The position numbers and the translations under genes are program-made. Of a DNA stretch of 64,000 nt, positions 18,601 through 26,726 are shown one piece after another; positions within the stretch are counted from its first letter, which is position 1, and every line of letters begins with the position of its first letter. Location of the stretch: positions 62,001-126,000 of the forward strand of contig NZ_JACHIA010000001.1 in assembly GCF_014202995.1 (NCBI RefSeq), read 5' to 3'. This DNA is from Longimicrobium terrae. GTDB taxonomy: Bacteria; Gemmatimonadota; Gemmatimonadetes; Longimicrobiales; Longimicrobiaceae. Below the pieces are notes generated by a model. The model made no database searches. It saw nothing but the letters and a program-made list of their open reading frames with translations, and had not been told where the DNA came from.

Positions 18601-18833
18601 TCGATGGAGGCTTCCGTCATGGGGACGACGGAGCTGGGGTACCGGCGCCAGTCGGCGTAGGCGCGGCGCACGGCGATCTTGCCGCGGAAGACGTCCGAGT
18701 TGAGCAGACCGTTGAGCTCCTTGCCCAGATCGCTGCGGACGTTCATGGTGACGTTGTCGAAGTCGATCAGCAGGGCGGCGCTGCGGCCGCTGCTGAGCGT
18801 GGGGCCGAAGCCCCGGGGCGTGATGTTGTTCAT
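15681..18833 (-). CDS. Giant NYN-nuclease / double LOTUS (OST-HTH) / HhH protein with RG-rich disordered tails
   Basis: 1050 residues. A NYN (LabA/DUF88, PIN-like) domain spans ~17-165, with the expected acidic residues in 'LIDFDN' (Asp24, Asp26), Asp94 and 'TGDSDF' (Asp120, Asp122), pointing to a metal-dependent RNase fold. Two OST-HTH/LOTUS domains follow, at ~179-250 ('NIGYSKFSKFISEAQGRGLV') and ~386-465 ('TLGFSKFGRFLRQAHEAEVV'). A helix-hairpin-helix-like segment is at ~709-762 ('FVGRGTAETLVDNYGENVWR'). Between and after these lie long Ala/Pro/Glu/Arg linkers, with RG-rich blocks at ~277-300, ~509-520 and near the C-terminus, and three 'GDTDPTL(L/V/M)GD' repeats (~800-930). NYN plus LOTUS is a known RNA-regulation pairing. 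The very long RG-rich tails are unusual. I infer an RNA-binding or RNA-cutting role. It overlaps the DNA glycosylase gene by 4 nt. Confidence 0.88.
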   Translation of the reverse strand: MNNITPRGFGPTLSSGRSAALLIDFDNVTMNVRSDLGKELNGLLNSDVFRGKIAVRRAYADWRRYPSSVVPMTEASIDLIFAPAYGTSKKNATDLRMAVDAIELAFMRPEIGTFILLTGDSDFSSCVMKLKEYGKYVIGVGMRESASDLLIQNCDEYYSYHNLSGLTRAVEDSGVREDPWELVSKAAQQMIRNRDVMRVDRLKQVMLDLDPGFNEKNIGYSKFSKFISEAQGRGLVRLRKDNQGQWEIVPGEPSPSDEVYTEEPRREREGAFRDRDRGRGRGRFRDRERPRGGDRERERPQPISAEVIFDIESEIAPEAQAERAAAGFAPAETVRAEEPRIEEPRAEEPRVREPRAEAPRPEQAPSQPVAEAPRAEAAPAAEQTDIDPLRNAYSLLQHTVRAMVRGPGQSARDGDVKRRMMEMQPGFDEHTLGFSKFGRFLRQAHEAEVVDVRRQEDGGYEVLLPSSGKRLPAPVLTAGGSAQAPAMAADTSATPSSDVPATDAAPAGRGRGRGRGRRGGAPEGAPALLPGQVGATAEAAAPIPDPRVVEATAAPEADVVTPAEAIQEADDGALVTHREPAVASARIADPASVANRGSSASAGAVGIRARRGGRGRFSAEPSGPPPLLPGQGIPSTTARVEAPAAEPVREEAPAQPVRAEEPARSEAPAQPAREEAPAARDEAPAAPRSVDIGSLGLPTDRDGIVTRISSYNFVGRGTAETLVDNYGENVWRTLDENPDGVRELLGARKSRPLLDQWAAERDALIAAAPAPAPEPEPAAPVEADAPADVDASADAGAAAEAETVVGDTDPTLLGDLILGEEEPARAGRGRSRRGRGRSRGNSAAQADEVIGDTDPTLVGDAGTVAAPAGEEAPAAAAEAEAVVGDTDPTLMGDAVTDAADEGGDAPRRSRSRRGGRGRGRARTEGSADAGEAPAEAAAPEAAPVAEAPAAEESAPARAPRGRGRGRAAAAAPAEAPATEAAPDAEAAPAAPRGRGRGRAAAAPAVDAAPAAPVAEAADTDDGDDDGSGRPRPRRRGGRGRGRARPAGEGE

Positions 18834-19025
18834 GAGATTCTCAGTCCGTCAGTTCAGTCACGGACGAAGCCCATCCGCTTCGGGAACGGCGGCGCGGGAA
18901 ACGCGGAGTGCGGAACGTACGGAGCCGACCCGGGACCGTGTCCCGCGGGTCTGCCCGCCGTTCCGCACCTCATGCGCACCGCGCCGTCCGCCGACAGCCG
19001 GAGGAGCCTCGCCATCTTGTTGTTT

Positions 19026-20621
19026 TCACCGTCGGCTGCTCTCCTCGGCGCTGATCATGCGCGAGAGCTCCACACGGCGAACCTTGCCGCTTCCCGTCAT
19101 CGGAAAGCCATCCAGAAACCGGACCAGGTCAGGGACCTTGTAGTCCGCCAGCACTTCGCGGCAGAAGTCGCGAATTTCCTCGCCGGTGACGATGGCTCCC
19201 TCCACCGCGACGATGCACGCGCACGCGGCCTCGCCCAGGATCTCGTCCGGAAGCCCCACCACCGCCACGTCCAGCACCGCCGGGTGGGCGTGCAGACGGT
19301 CCTCCACCTCGCGGGGGTACACGTTGAACCCGCCGCGGATGATCATTTCCTTCCGGCGCCCGATCAGGTGGAGGTAGCCTTCTTCGTCCACCATCCCCAG
19401 GTCGCCGGTGAGAAAGAAGCCGTCGGCGGTAAAGGCCTGCGACGTCTCCCCCGGCTGCCGGTAGTACCCCTGCATGACGCCCGGCCCGCGGATGGCCACC
19501 TCGCCCACCGATTCCTCGGGGAGCACGGAGCCGTCCACGTCAATGACCCGCACCTCGGTTTCGGGAAGCGGGCGGCCCACGGTGGCCACCTGCTTGCCCT
19601 CCGGATCGTCCGGGCGCATCACCGACACCATGTTGCCGGTTTCCGTCATCCCGTACCCCACCCGCACGCCCGGAAACAGCTCGCGGCGAATACGGTGCAC
19701 GAGTTCTTCCTGCACGGGCGCCCCGGCCACCACGCCGGTGCGCAGCGAGCCCAGGTCGCGGCTGGCGCGCTCCGGGTGGTTGAGCGCCAGGATGAAGCTG
19801 GTGGGCACGCCGTGGAACACCGTCACCTTTTCGCGCTGCACGATCTCCAGCGCGGTGCCGCTGTCGCCGCCCTCCTGCAGGACCAGCGTGGCGCCGGCGG
19901 CCATGGTGCCCAGCATGCCGGTGCCGATGCCGAACGCGTTGAACAGCGTGTTCACGCCGAACACCACGTCATCCTCGCGCAGGCCGATGGCATCGGCCGT
20001 GAGCGAGGCGTTGGCCATCAGGTTCTCGTGCGTGAGCGCCACCCCCTTGGGCTTGCCCATGGTGCCCGAGGTGTACAGGATGGCGAACAGCGCGTCGGCG
20101 CCGCCCTCGAAGCGGGGATATTCCCGTCCCTCGCCGCTGCTGACCAGGTCCTCGAACTGGTGGATCCGGTCGTCGTACCACAGGTCCTCGTCGCCCACCG
20201 ACACCACGTACTGCAGGTCGGGAAGCACGCCCAGGAACTGTTCAAAGCGGGCCAGGTAGTCGACGCCCTCCCAGTTTTCCGCCGTCACCACCACCACGGA
20301 CTCGGAGTGCCGCAGCATGTACTGCAGTTCCGGGTTGGTGAACCGGGGATTGAGGGGTACGACGACGGCGCCGAGTTTGGCGGCCGCGAACGTCGCGACC
20401 ACGAACTCGGGCCAGTTGGGAAGAGTAAGGGCGATGCGGTCGCCGGCCTCGATGCCCAGTTCGTGAAGCGCGGCGGCCAGGGCGGCCGCCTGCGCGTCTA
20501 CCTGCGCGTACGAGAGCCGCCGGTCGCCGAACGCAACGAATGGCCGCCGCGGGTTCTCCCGCACGCGCAGCTCCAGGCTGTCCGCGAGCGTGAGACCACG
20601 AAAGCGGTCGCGTAGCGTCAT
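19026..20621 (-). CDS. Acyl-CoA synthetase-like AMP-forming ligase
   Basis: 531 residues of the ANL superfamily (adenylate then thioesterify a carboxylic acid, usually with CoA). Signatures in order: 'LYTSGTMGKPKGVALTH' (phosphate loop, ~181-197), 'GYGMTETGN' (~324-332), 'TGDLGMVDEEGYLHLIGRRK' (hinge region, ~401-420), 'RGGFNVYPREVED' and 'MTGSGKVRRVEL', with the catalytic lysine near the C-terminus. The ATG at 20621 is preferred because AGAGG sits 6 nt upstream and it matches the family N-terminus ('LADSLELRVRENPRRPFVAF'). It resembles long-chain fatty-acyl-CoA ligases of the FadD/DltA-like group. The substrate cannot be read from sequence. Confidence 0.85.
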   Translation of the reverse strand: MTLRDRFRGLTLADSLELRVRENPRRPFVAFGDRRLSYAQVDAQAAALAAALHELGIEAGDRIALTLPNWPEFVVATFAAAKLGAVVVPLNPRFTNPELQYMLRHSESVVVVTAENWEGVDYLARFEQFLGVLPDLQYVVSVGDEDLWYDDRIHQFEDLVSSGEGREYPRFEGGADALFAILYTSGTMGKPKGVALTHENLMANASLTADAIGLREDDVVFGVNTLFNAFGIGTGMLGTMAAGATLVLQEGGDSGTALEIVQREKVTVFHGVPTSFILALNHPERASRDLGSLRTGVVAGAPVQEELVHRIRRELFPGVRVGYGMTETGNMVSVMRPDDPEGKQVATVGRPLPETEVRVIDVDGSVLPEESVGEVAIRGPGVMQGYYRQPGETSQAFTADGFFLTGDLGMVDEEGYLHLIGRRKEMIIRGGFNVYPREVEDRLHAHPAVLDVAVVGLPDEILGEAACACIVAVEGAIVTGEEIRDFCREVLADYKVPDLVRFLDGFPMTGSGKVRRVELSRMISAEESSRR

Positions 20622-20794
20622 GTAACCTCTCGTCCGGGTGCTCGGGCCTGTTCCGACGCGCAAACATAACGGGCGCCTGAGAAGCCGTCAAATTCCGGAA
20701 GGGAAAAGAAGTGCGTGAGTGCGGGGTGCGTGAGTGCGTGAGTGCGGGTTGGACGGGGAAAAGCCAGAGATTCGTGTGTTTCGGCGCGCTCCAC

Positions 20795-21260
20795 GGCGGC
20801 CCCCACCCGGGCTCGTACGACTCGCCCACCCTCCCCCGAAAAAGACCGGGGGAGGGTTGGGGTGCGGCGGTGAGTGTGGCGCGGGAGGCAGAGTCTGGCG
20901 CGGCGCGAAGTCCATTGAGCGAATAAATACGCCGCTCAAACAGCGGGAACCCCCGACACGCGGCGCTGTCGCGCCCGCGTTCGGGGCTTCAACCGCGTTC
21001 GGGATGCCACACGAGCCTGGTGTGTGCTCCCTCTCCCACATCTGTGCGTGGGAGAGGGTCGTCGCGCGGAGCGCGCGGGGTGAGGGCGTCACTGTGGGAC
21101 GCGATCCGAACCTTCCCCGCGCCGGACGGCTCCCCCTCTCCCGCTTGCGGGAGAGGGGGCCGGGGGGAGAGGGGTGCCCGCGGCCGCGCCAAACTCTCCG
21201 GAGCACGCGAATCCGCCGTTCTCCCTTCTCGGTGCGGCAGTTTGCACGGTGAGAGGCCGG
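20795..21260. repeat. Large intergenic mosaic repeat (copy 2, reverse orientation)
   Basis: Carries the modules of the 14.5-kb and 33.6-kb copies in reverse order: 'GGCGGCCCCCACCCGGG', a CCCTCCCCC/GGGGGAGGG hairpin with an A-rich loop, 'TTGAGCG...CGCTCAA', 'GGGAACCCCCGACA', the 'CCCCCTCTCCCGC' hairpin and 'GTGCCCGCGGCCGCGCCA'. It fills most of the gap between the minus-strand ligase and the plus-strand helicase. No coding potential is supported in 20622-21399. Confidence 0.83.
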
Positions 21261-21399
21261 GGAAGGAGCCTCCCCGTCCGCCGCCGCGCCGGTCCTCTAT
21301 TCCCTATTCCCTATTCCCCATTCCCTGCTCTTCCGGCTATCTTCCCGCCGCGCGTCCACGCGCCCAACCGCAGTCCCCTGAAGGCTCACGGGCAAGGCT

Positions 21400-23649
21400 T
21401 TGCAAGCGATTCCGCAGTACCTGCTGGAACTGAATCCCGAGCAGCGCGAGGCCGCGCTCGCCACCGAGGGACCCGTCCTGGTGCTCGCCGGCGCCGGGTC
21501 GGGCAAGACGCGCACGCTCGTCTACCGCATCCGCTACCTGATCGAGGACAAGGGGATCAACCCGCGCGCCATCCTGGCCGTGACCTTCACCAACAAGGCC
21601 GCCGCCGAAATGCGCGAGCGCGTGGCCAAGATGGTGGGGCGCACCGCCAAGGGCGTCACCCTGAGCACCTTCCACTCGCTGGGCGCGCGCCTGCTGCGCG
21701 ACTACGGCGACCGGCTGGGGATGCCCAAGGACTTCACCATCTACCCCACCAGCGACCAGGTCCAGGCCATCAAGCGCATCGTCGCCGAGGAGGTGCACAT
21801 CTCCGCCACGGTGGGCGAGGACACGTTCGACTTCAAGAAGGTCCTCTTCACCATCGGCGACTGGAAGAACCGGCTGATCACGCCGGAGCAGGCCGCGGTG
21901 GAGGTGGCGGAGGGGCAGATCCGCGGCGACCGGCGCGACGACTACGCCGTGCTGGCCGCCGACGTGTATCCCCGCTACGAGCAGACGTTGCGCGCGGCGG
22001 GCGCCTGCGACTTTGACGACCTGCTGGTGCTTCCCGTAAAGCTGCTGCGCGAGCACATGGACGTGCGCGAAAAGCTGTGGAAGCGCTGGCGCTATCTGAT
22101 GGTGGACGAGTACCAGGACACCAACGGCGCCCAGTTCGAAATGGCGCGCCTGATGGCCGGCCCTCTCAAGAACCTGTGCGTGGTGGGCGACGACGACCAG
22201 TCCATCTACGCGTGGCGCGGCGCCGACGTCACCAACATTCTGGACTTCGAGCGGCACTATCCGGGCGCGCGCGTCGTCATCCTGGAAGAGAACTACCGCA
22301 GCACGCAGCGCATTCTGGAAGCCGCCAACGGTGTCATCGCCAACAACACCACGCGCAAGGCCAAGACGCTGCGCACCGGCAACGCCATCGGCCCCAAGAT
22401 CGACTACTGGCTGATGGAGGAGCACGGCGTAAAGAGCGCCGAGGAGCTCGAGGCCGAAATGATCGCCCGGGAAATCGGCATCCGCGCGCCGCTGGAGAAG
22501 CTGACCCGCGGCGACTTCGCCGTGCTGTACCGCACCAACCTGCAGGCCAAGCCCATCGAAGAAGCGCTGCGCGCCGCCAACATCCCCTACCGGGTGATCG
22601 GCGGGCAGTCGTTCTTCGACCGCAAGGAAGTCGCGGACCTGGTGGCCTACCTGCGCGTGATCGTCAATCCGCGGGATGAGGTGTCGCTCCGCCGCATCAT
22701 CAACTACCCCACCCGCGGCATCGGGCGCACCACCCTGCTCAAGCTGATCGACGCCGCACGCGCCGCCCAGCAGCCGCTGTACGAAACGCTCAAGCGGGTC
22801 GATACCATCGAGGGGGTGACCCGCGGCACGGGCGAGGCGGTGCGATCGTTCGTGGAGATGATGGAAGAGATGCGGCTGGAGTTCCACGCCACGCAGGCCG
22901 CCATCGAGCACGGCATCACCACGCAGCGCACGCTGGTGGGCTTCGTGCGCGAACTGGTGAAGCGGGTGCGGCTGGAAGACGCCGTTCGCGCCGACAACGC
23001 CAAGAGCGAAAAGGCCGCGGCGGTGCGCGTGGAGATTCTGCGCGAGTTCGTGGAAGGCGTGGGCCGGTTCGAGGAGCGCACCTGGGCCGAGCGCCCTCCG
23101 CTGGATGAGGAGGACGACTGGAATCCGCCCGCGCTGCGCACCTTTCTGGAGCGCGTGTCGCTGACGGACGATGATGACCGCAAGGAAAAGGAAGAGGAAA
23201 ACCCCGACCTCGTGACGCTGATGACCATGCACAGCGCCAAGGGTCTGGAGTTTCCCCACGTCTTCATCGTGGGGCTGGAGGAGGAGATCCTGCCGCACTC
23301 GCGCAGCATGAGCGCCTCCGCCGCCGCCGAGGCGGACGCGGAAGAGTCGTGGCAGAAGTTCGAGCTCAACGGCGGAACGGACCCCATCGCCGAGGAGCGG
23401 CGCCTGTTCTACGTGGGGATCACCCGCGCGCGCCACCGGCTGACGCTGTCCGGCTGCGCCACCCGCCGCTCACGCGAGAACGTGAAGCCGCGCAAGCCGT
23501 CGCGCTTTCTGTCGGAGATTTCGCCGGATCTGCTGGACCAGCGCGCTGGCGCCCTGACGCGCCAGTCGTCGCTTTCGCCGGAAGAAAGCCAGAACTTCCG
23601 CAAGAACCTGTTCGCGGATCTTCGCAAACAGCTTCAGGGCGGCGGCTGA
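21400..23649 (+). CDS. UvrD/PcrA-type superfamily 1 DNA helicase
   Basis: 749 residues, typical for UvrD/PcrA. The enzyme unwinds DNA 3'-to-5' in nucleotide-excision and mismatch repair and clears replication blocks. All SF1A motifs are visible: 'AGAGSGKTRTL' (Walker A, ~30-40), 'FTNKAAAEMRERV' (Ia), 'VDEYQDTN' (Walker B, ~235-242), 'GDDDQSIYAWRGAD' (III), 'LEENYRST' (IV), 'TMHSAKGLEFPHVF' (V, ~608) and 'VGITRARHRL' (VI, ~672). The ORF opens with TTG at 21400, and no better start precedes the 'LNPEQREAAL' Q-motif region, so the exact start is uncertain. A strong terminator follows. Confidence 0.92.
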   Translation: MQAIPQYLLELNPEQREAALATEGPVLVLAGAGSGKTRTLVYRIRYLIEDKGINPRAILAVTFTNKAAAEMRERVAKMVGRTAKGVTLSTFHSLGARLLRDYGDRLGMPKDFTIYPTSDQVQAIKRIVAEEVHISATVGEDTFDFKKVLFTIGDWKNRLITPEQAAVEVAEGQIRGDRRDDYAVLAADVYPRYEQTLRAAGACDFDDLLVLPVKLLREHMDVREKLWKRWRYLMVDEYQDTNGAQFEMARLMAGPLKNLCVVGDDDQSIYAWRGADVTNILDFERHYPGARVVILEENYRSTQRILEAANGVIANNTTRKAKTLRTGNAIGPKIDYWLMEEHGVKSAEELEAEMIAREIGIRAPLEKLTRGDFAVLYRTNLQAKPIEEALRAANIPYRVIGGQSFFDRKEVADLVAYLRVIVNPRDEVSLRRIINYPTRGIGRTTLLKLIDAARAAQQPLYETLKRVDTIEGVTRGTGEAVRSFVEMMEEMRLEFHATQAAIEHGITTQRTLVGFVRELVKRVRLEDAVRADNAKSEKAAAVRVEILREFVEGVGRFEERTWAERPPLDEEDDWNPPALRTFLERVSLTDDDDRKEKEEENPDLVTLMTMHSAKGLEFPHVFIVGLEEEILPHSRSMSASAAAEADAEESWQKFELNGGTDPIAEERRLFYVGITRARHRLTLSGCATRRSRENVKPRKPSRFLSEISPDLLDQRAGALTRQSSLSPEESQNFRKNLFADLRKQLQGGG

Positions 23650-23683
23650 GTTCGCTGAGCGTCCGCATCTTGGGACTACGGGC

Positions 23684-23728
23684 GAGATCCGCAGGACTTC
23701 CTGCGGATCTCCTTCCCTATTTTGTTCT
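23684..23728 (+). terminator. Intrinsic terminator after the helicase
   Basis: A perfect 12-bp stem GAGATCCGCAGG / CCTGCGGATCTC with a 4-nt loop, followed by a T-rich tail (CTTCCCTATTTTGTTC), 34 nt after the helicase stop. Confidence 0.85.
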
Positions 23729-23747
23729 CCTGGTTCTCAAACCGCCG

Positions 23748-25433
23748 CTACGGTTCGGGCACCAGTTCCGCTAAGATCTGCTTGCATTTTCCAAGGTTCT
23801 TGAACAATTGGGCCGGATAAGCCGTTGCATGCAAACGCTCTACAGCGGCGATGGTCCTCTCGAGTGTCAATCGAGTGAGTGCCTCAAGCTTGTCAGCACC
23901 GTCGCGTGAACCGATTGCAGCGAGGTCCATCCCTTCCGTTTCACCGTCGTGGTAAACACAATGCAAGATGAATCGGTTGCCGTGGATCGCGACCAGCTTC
24001 TCTCGTCCGCCCCGAACGGCCATCTCCGCTCGGAGAACCGCATCCACTGCACGCATGATCATGACTGCGCGCCAGAGGTGTAAACCTGTAACGCCCCCAT
24101 TGAACACAAGCTTATAAGGGGGCTTTGAGGTGTTCTCCCACAGTTGCCCGATTTCGCGTTTCGCCTGCACAGCAAGCCCCAGATCGTTGTACGCACAGGC
24201 GAGAGCGACTGTTGCCTCATCTATAGTGCACCCTTGATCAGGCTGCGGAGGCGTATCGCCCGTTTTAAATGCATAGACCTTCTGCTCGAACAGTAACTCG
24301 GTCCGCAACCGCTCCTGCTCAGGGTCGAGTGCGGCGAAGTCCCGCCGTTCAATCCGGTTCTGAGTGTTGGTCGCGCGCGTGATCTGCGTAGCGAAGTCAG
24401 CTGGTGTATTCTCGAGCGAGATAAACCTGATCGGTACGTACGCTGTCCCCAGGATGTTCTCGTCTGCATCAGCAAGCGTTCCGATCGCACCTACAGTCTG
24501 TGCACCGTTGACAACGCTTACCCCTTCACACACGAAGTAACCCGTCCCACGGTCAGGTCCTCCAGCCGGCTTCTTAGAAATCCGAGTGCACAGCGCCGTG
24601 ATACCATTATTGAAATACCAGAAATGTTCTGGAGACCCTTTGAGCGTTCCGCTCAGACCTTCATTTACTTCGGTGCTTCCAGCAAATTTCCGCAAGTTCT
24701 CGGTGAAGAGCCGGTTGTTGTACTCACCCCACCATGCCGCTACGTCAGAGGCGCTCACCTGTCCGTAGTAAGCTTGGAACGGCTCCCTACGTTGTCCCCA
24801 ATCTCTGAGAGCAACCTCCAAGTTGATCGGATCTTCCCTGACGTCCAGAACTACCGCACGGTGTAGTTCGCGTTGACCAATCGGCTGAAACGTCACCATA
24901 GGTGACGTGTCGTTCATCTCCGAGAGCAGATCATCGACAGCCTGTTGGGCGTGAACAGACAGCGGGTGGTTACTTGGATACGCAATAAACAACGAGAAGG
25001 TGGCTTGGGAGTCCTCCAACGCGGCTTCGATCTCAGCGCTGCGAGCCATCACCTTGGCGTTGAAACGGCCGCGGATGTCGCTGAACTGAAGCAGGTCTCG
25101 AAATCCATGCAAGAACTTGTGGACTTCGCCCAACTCTGGACTACCGTTGCCATCGCTAATCCATTTGGATTGCACGATAAACATACGGTGCTCGTCGGGA
25201 TCGAAGTGAAACGCATCAATTCCGTTGTCATTGTAGGAATCCACCACGGCCGATCCCGCAGCTTCGGGGGTTAGGCCAACCTTCTGGACGAGCGTGTAAG
25301 CAGCTAGCGCTCGACTGATGAAAACCTGCTTTTGGTCATGATCCGGCTTGTTGACGGAATCGGTCATGTCGATCAGGCCGTCGAACATAGCCTTGAGACC
25401 TGCCTGGATGTGGTTCACGTGAATCAAGCTCAT
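23748..25433 (-). CDS. AIPR-type abortive phage infection protein
   Basis: 561 residues. The central part matches what I know of the AIPR (abortive infection phage resistance) family: 'FWYFNNGITALC', 'VVNGAQTVGAIG', 'VPIRFISLE', 'ITRATNTQNRIERRDFAALD'. The N-terminal ~100 residues contain 'YNDNGIDAF' and 'FIVQSKW' (Asp73, Gln88-Ser-Lys90), an arrangement like a PD-(D/E)xK nuclease core, so a restriction-like activity is plausible. The region is visibly lower in GC than the flanks and stands alone between housekeeping and glycan genes, which suggests horizontal acquisition as a single-gene defence cassette. The ATG at 25433 precedes the first conserved helix. The 207-base gap upstream (25434-25640) shows no ORF and no clear promoter consensus. 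Confidence 0.85.
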   Translation of the reverse strand: MSLIHVNHIQAGLKAMFDGLIDMTDSVNKPDHDQKQVFISRALAAYTLVQKVGLTPEAAGSAVVDSYNDNGIDAFHFDPDEHRMFIVQSKWISDGNGSPELGEVHKFLHGFRDLLQFSDIRGRFNAKVMARSAEIEAALEDSQATFSLFIAYPSNHPLSVHAQQAVDDLLSEMNDTSPMVTFQPIGQRELHRAVVLDVREDPINLEVALRDWGQRREPFQAYYGQVSASDVAAWWGEYNNRLFTENLRKFAGSTEVNEGLSGTLKGSPEHFWYFNNGITALCTRISKKPAGGPDRGTGYFVCEGVSVVNGAQTVGAIGTLADADENILGTAYVPIRFISLENTPADFATQITRATNTQNRIERRDFAALDPEQERLRTELLFEQKVYAFKTGDTPPQPDQGCTIDEATVALACAYNDLGLAVQAKREIGQLWENTSKPPYKLVFNGGVTGLHLWRAVMIMRAVDAVLRAEMAVRGGREKLVAIHGNRFILHCVYHDGETEGMDLAAIGSRDGADKLEALTRLTLERTIAAVERLHATAYPAQLFKNLGKCKQILAELVPEP

Positions 25434-25640
25434 CGCGTTCGTCAGCTAAAAAGGGGAGTGAGAACCTGTGAAATTGCTCGCAGCAGAACTGAGAGGATGC
25501 AGGCTCAGAATCCGCTCACGACCCACAGCAAGATGCAACGCCAACGCAGCGCAAGATAGACCCTAAAGGACCTAGTCCGAAGCTTGGGTTTTGCATGTGC
25601 GCACTTAAGCTAACCCGTCCACTTGCCGCTCCGCCTTCCG

Positions 25641-26726
25641 TCAGCTTCGGTCCATCAAGCCATACCGGTCGCGCGCCAGCCGAATGCGATCCACGACGTC
25701 GTCGACGGTTATCTGCTCCATGCGGCCCAGCTTGGGATCGTAGCGGCTGGGGTCCGGCGCCTCGCCGGGGTCGGTGTAGCGGTCGATGATCAGATCGTGG
25801 TAGCGCTCGTAGGGGCCCACGCGCCACGGACTGGTGTGCCCGTACAGGCCGATGACGGGCGTATCCAACGCCCGCGCCATGTGCAGCGGTCCCGTGTCCG
25901 GCGCAATCAGCAGCGCGCATCCGTCAATCATCCACGCCATGCGCCGGATGGGATCGCCCATGGCCCACAGCGGCTTGTGGCGCGCGGCGTCGGTGATCTC
26001 CCGCGCCAGCCGCGTCTCGCGCTCGCCCGGCCCGCCCATGAGCACGGCGCGGAAGCCGAACTCGCCTTCCAGCGCATCCACCACGCCCGCCCAGCGCTCC
26101 GCGATCCAGTCCTTGCGGGTGATGTTGGATGCGGGAACGATCCCCACCAGCGGCCGGTCGATGGCTGAAAAGAACTCCGCGCGCGCCGCCTGCTCCTCAT
26201 CCGTGAACGTGATGCGCCACTCCGGAGCCGCCACCGGCGCGCCCAGGTGGGCGGCGAACTCCAGGAACATGTCCACCGTGTGCCTGCGCGGTCGTGGCCC
26301 GATCCGGTCGTTCGTCACCAGCCACGTCTGGTCGAACGTGCGCGCCCGGTCGAACCCCACGCGGCGCGGCGCTCGGGAAAACATCGTCCCCCAGATGCTC
26401 TTGGCGAACACGTGCAGGTTGATGGCGAGGTCCCAGCGCGGCTGGCGAAACATCTCTCCCGCCAACTGCCGCACACCCGCTACGCCCAGCTTCTTTCGAT
26501 AGACGATCACCTCGTCTACCGACGGATGCGGGCTCAGCATGGGCGCGGGCATGGGCTCCACCACCCAACTGATGCGCAGCGTGGGGTCCGCGTCCTTGAG
26601 CGCGTTCACCAGCGGCAGCGCGTTCACCACGTCGCCCAGCCCGGTGAGCAGCACGATGCACACGCGCCGCCCTTTTCCGCCTTCGCGGTCCAGCCAGCTT
26701 CCGGGGATGATGGTCGGCGCGCTCAC
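25641..26726 (-). CDS. Heptosyltransferase-like glycosyltransferase (GT9 family)
   Basis: 361 residues. GT9 enzymes transfer heptose or related sugars from ADP-heptose during lipopolysaccharide core assembly on the inner face of the inner membrane. Seen: the N-terminal loop 'LLTGLGDVVNALPLVNAL' (~26-43), 'PAPMLSPHPSVDEVI', 'VGIVPASNITRKDW', the nucleotide-binding 'APDTGPLHMARALDTPVIGL' (~283-302) and 'SPWRVGPY'. The start is a GTG at 26726 that shares four bases with the stop of the upstream asparagine-synthetase-like gene. It is the last gene of the minus-strand glycan cluster. The exact sugar is unknown. Confidence 0.88.
   Translation of the reverse strand: MSAPTIIPGSWLDREGGKGRRVCIVLLTGLGDVVNALPLVNALKDADPTLRISWVVEPMPAPMLSPHPSVDEVIVYRKKLGVAGVRQLAGEMFRQPRWDLAINLHVFAKSIWGTMFSRAPRRVGFDRARTFDQTWLVTNDRIGPRPRRHTVDMFLEFAAHLGAPVAAPEWRITFTDEEQAARAEFFSAIDRPLVGIVPASNITRKDWIAERWAGVVDALEGEFGFRAVLMGGPGERETRLAREITDAARHKPLWAMGDPIRRMAWMIDGCALLIAPDTGPLHMARALDTPVIGLYGHTSPWRVGPYERYHDLIIDRYTDPGEAPDPSRYDPKLGRMEQITVDDVVDRIRLARDRYGLMDRS

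Noticed and set aside
15046-20615. Very long plus-strand ORFs opposite the NYN protein and ligase (for example 15669-20615)
   Set aside because: Arg/Ala/His-rich shadow translations; the minus strand contains complete recognised domains over the same span.
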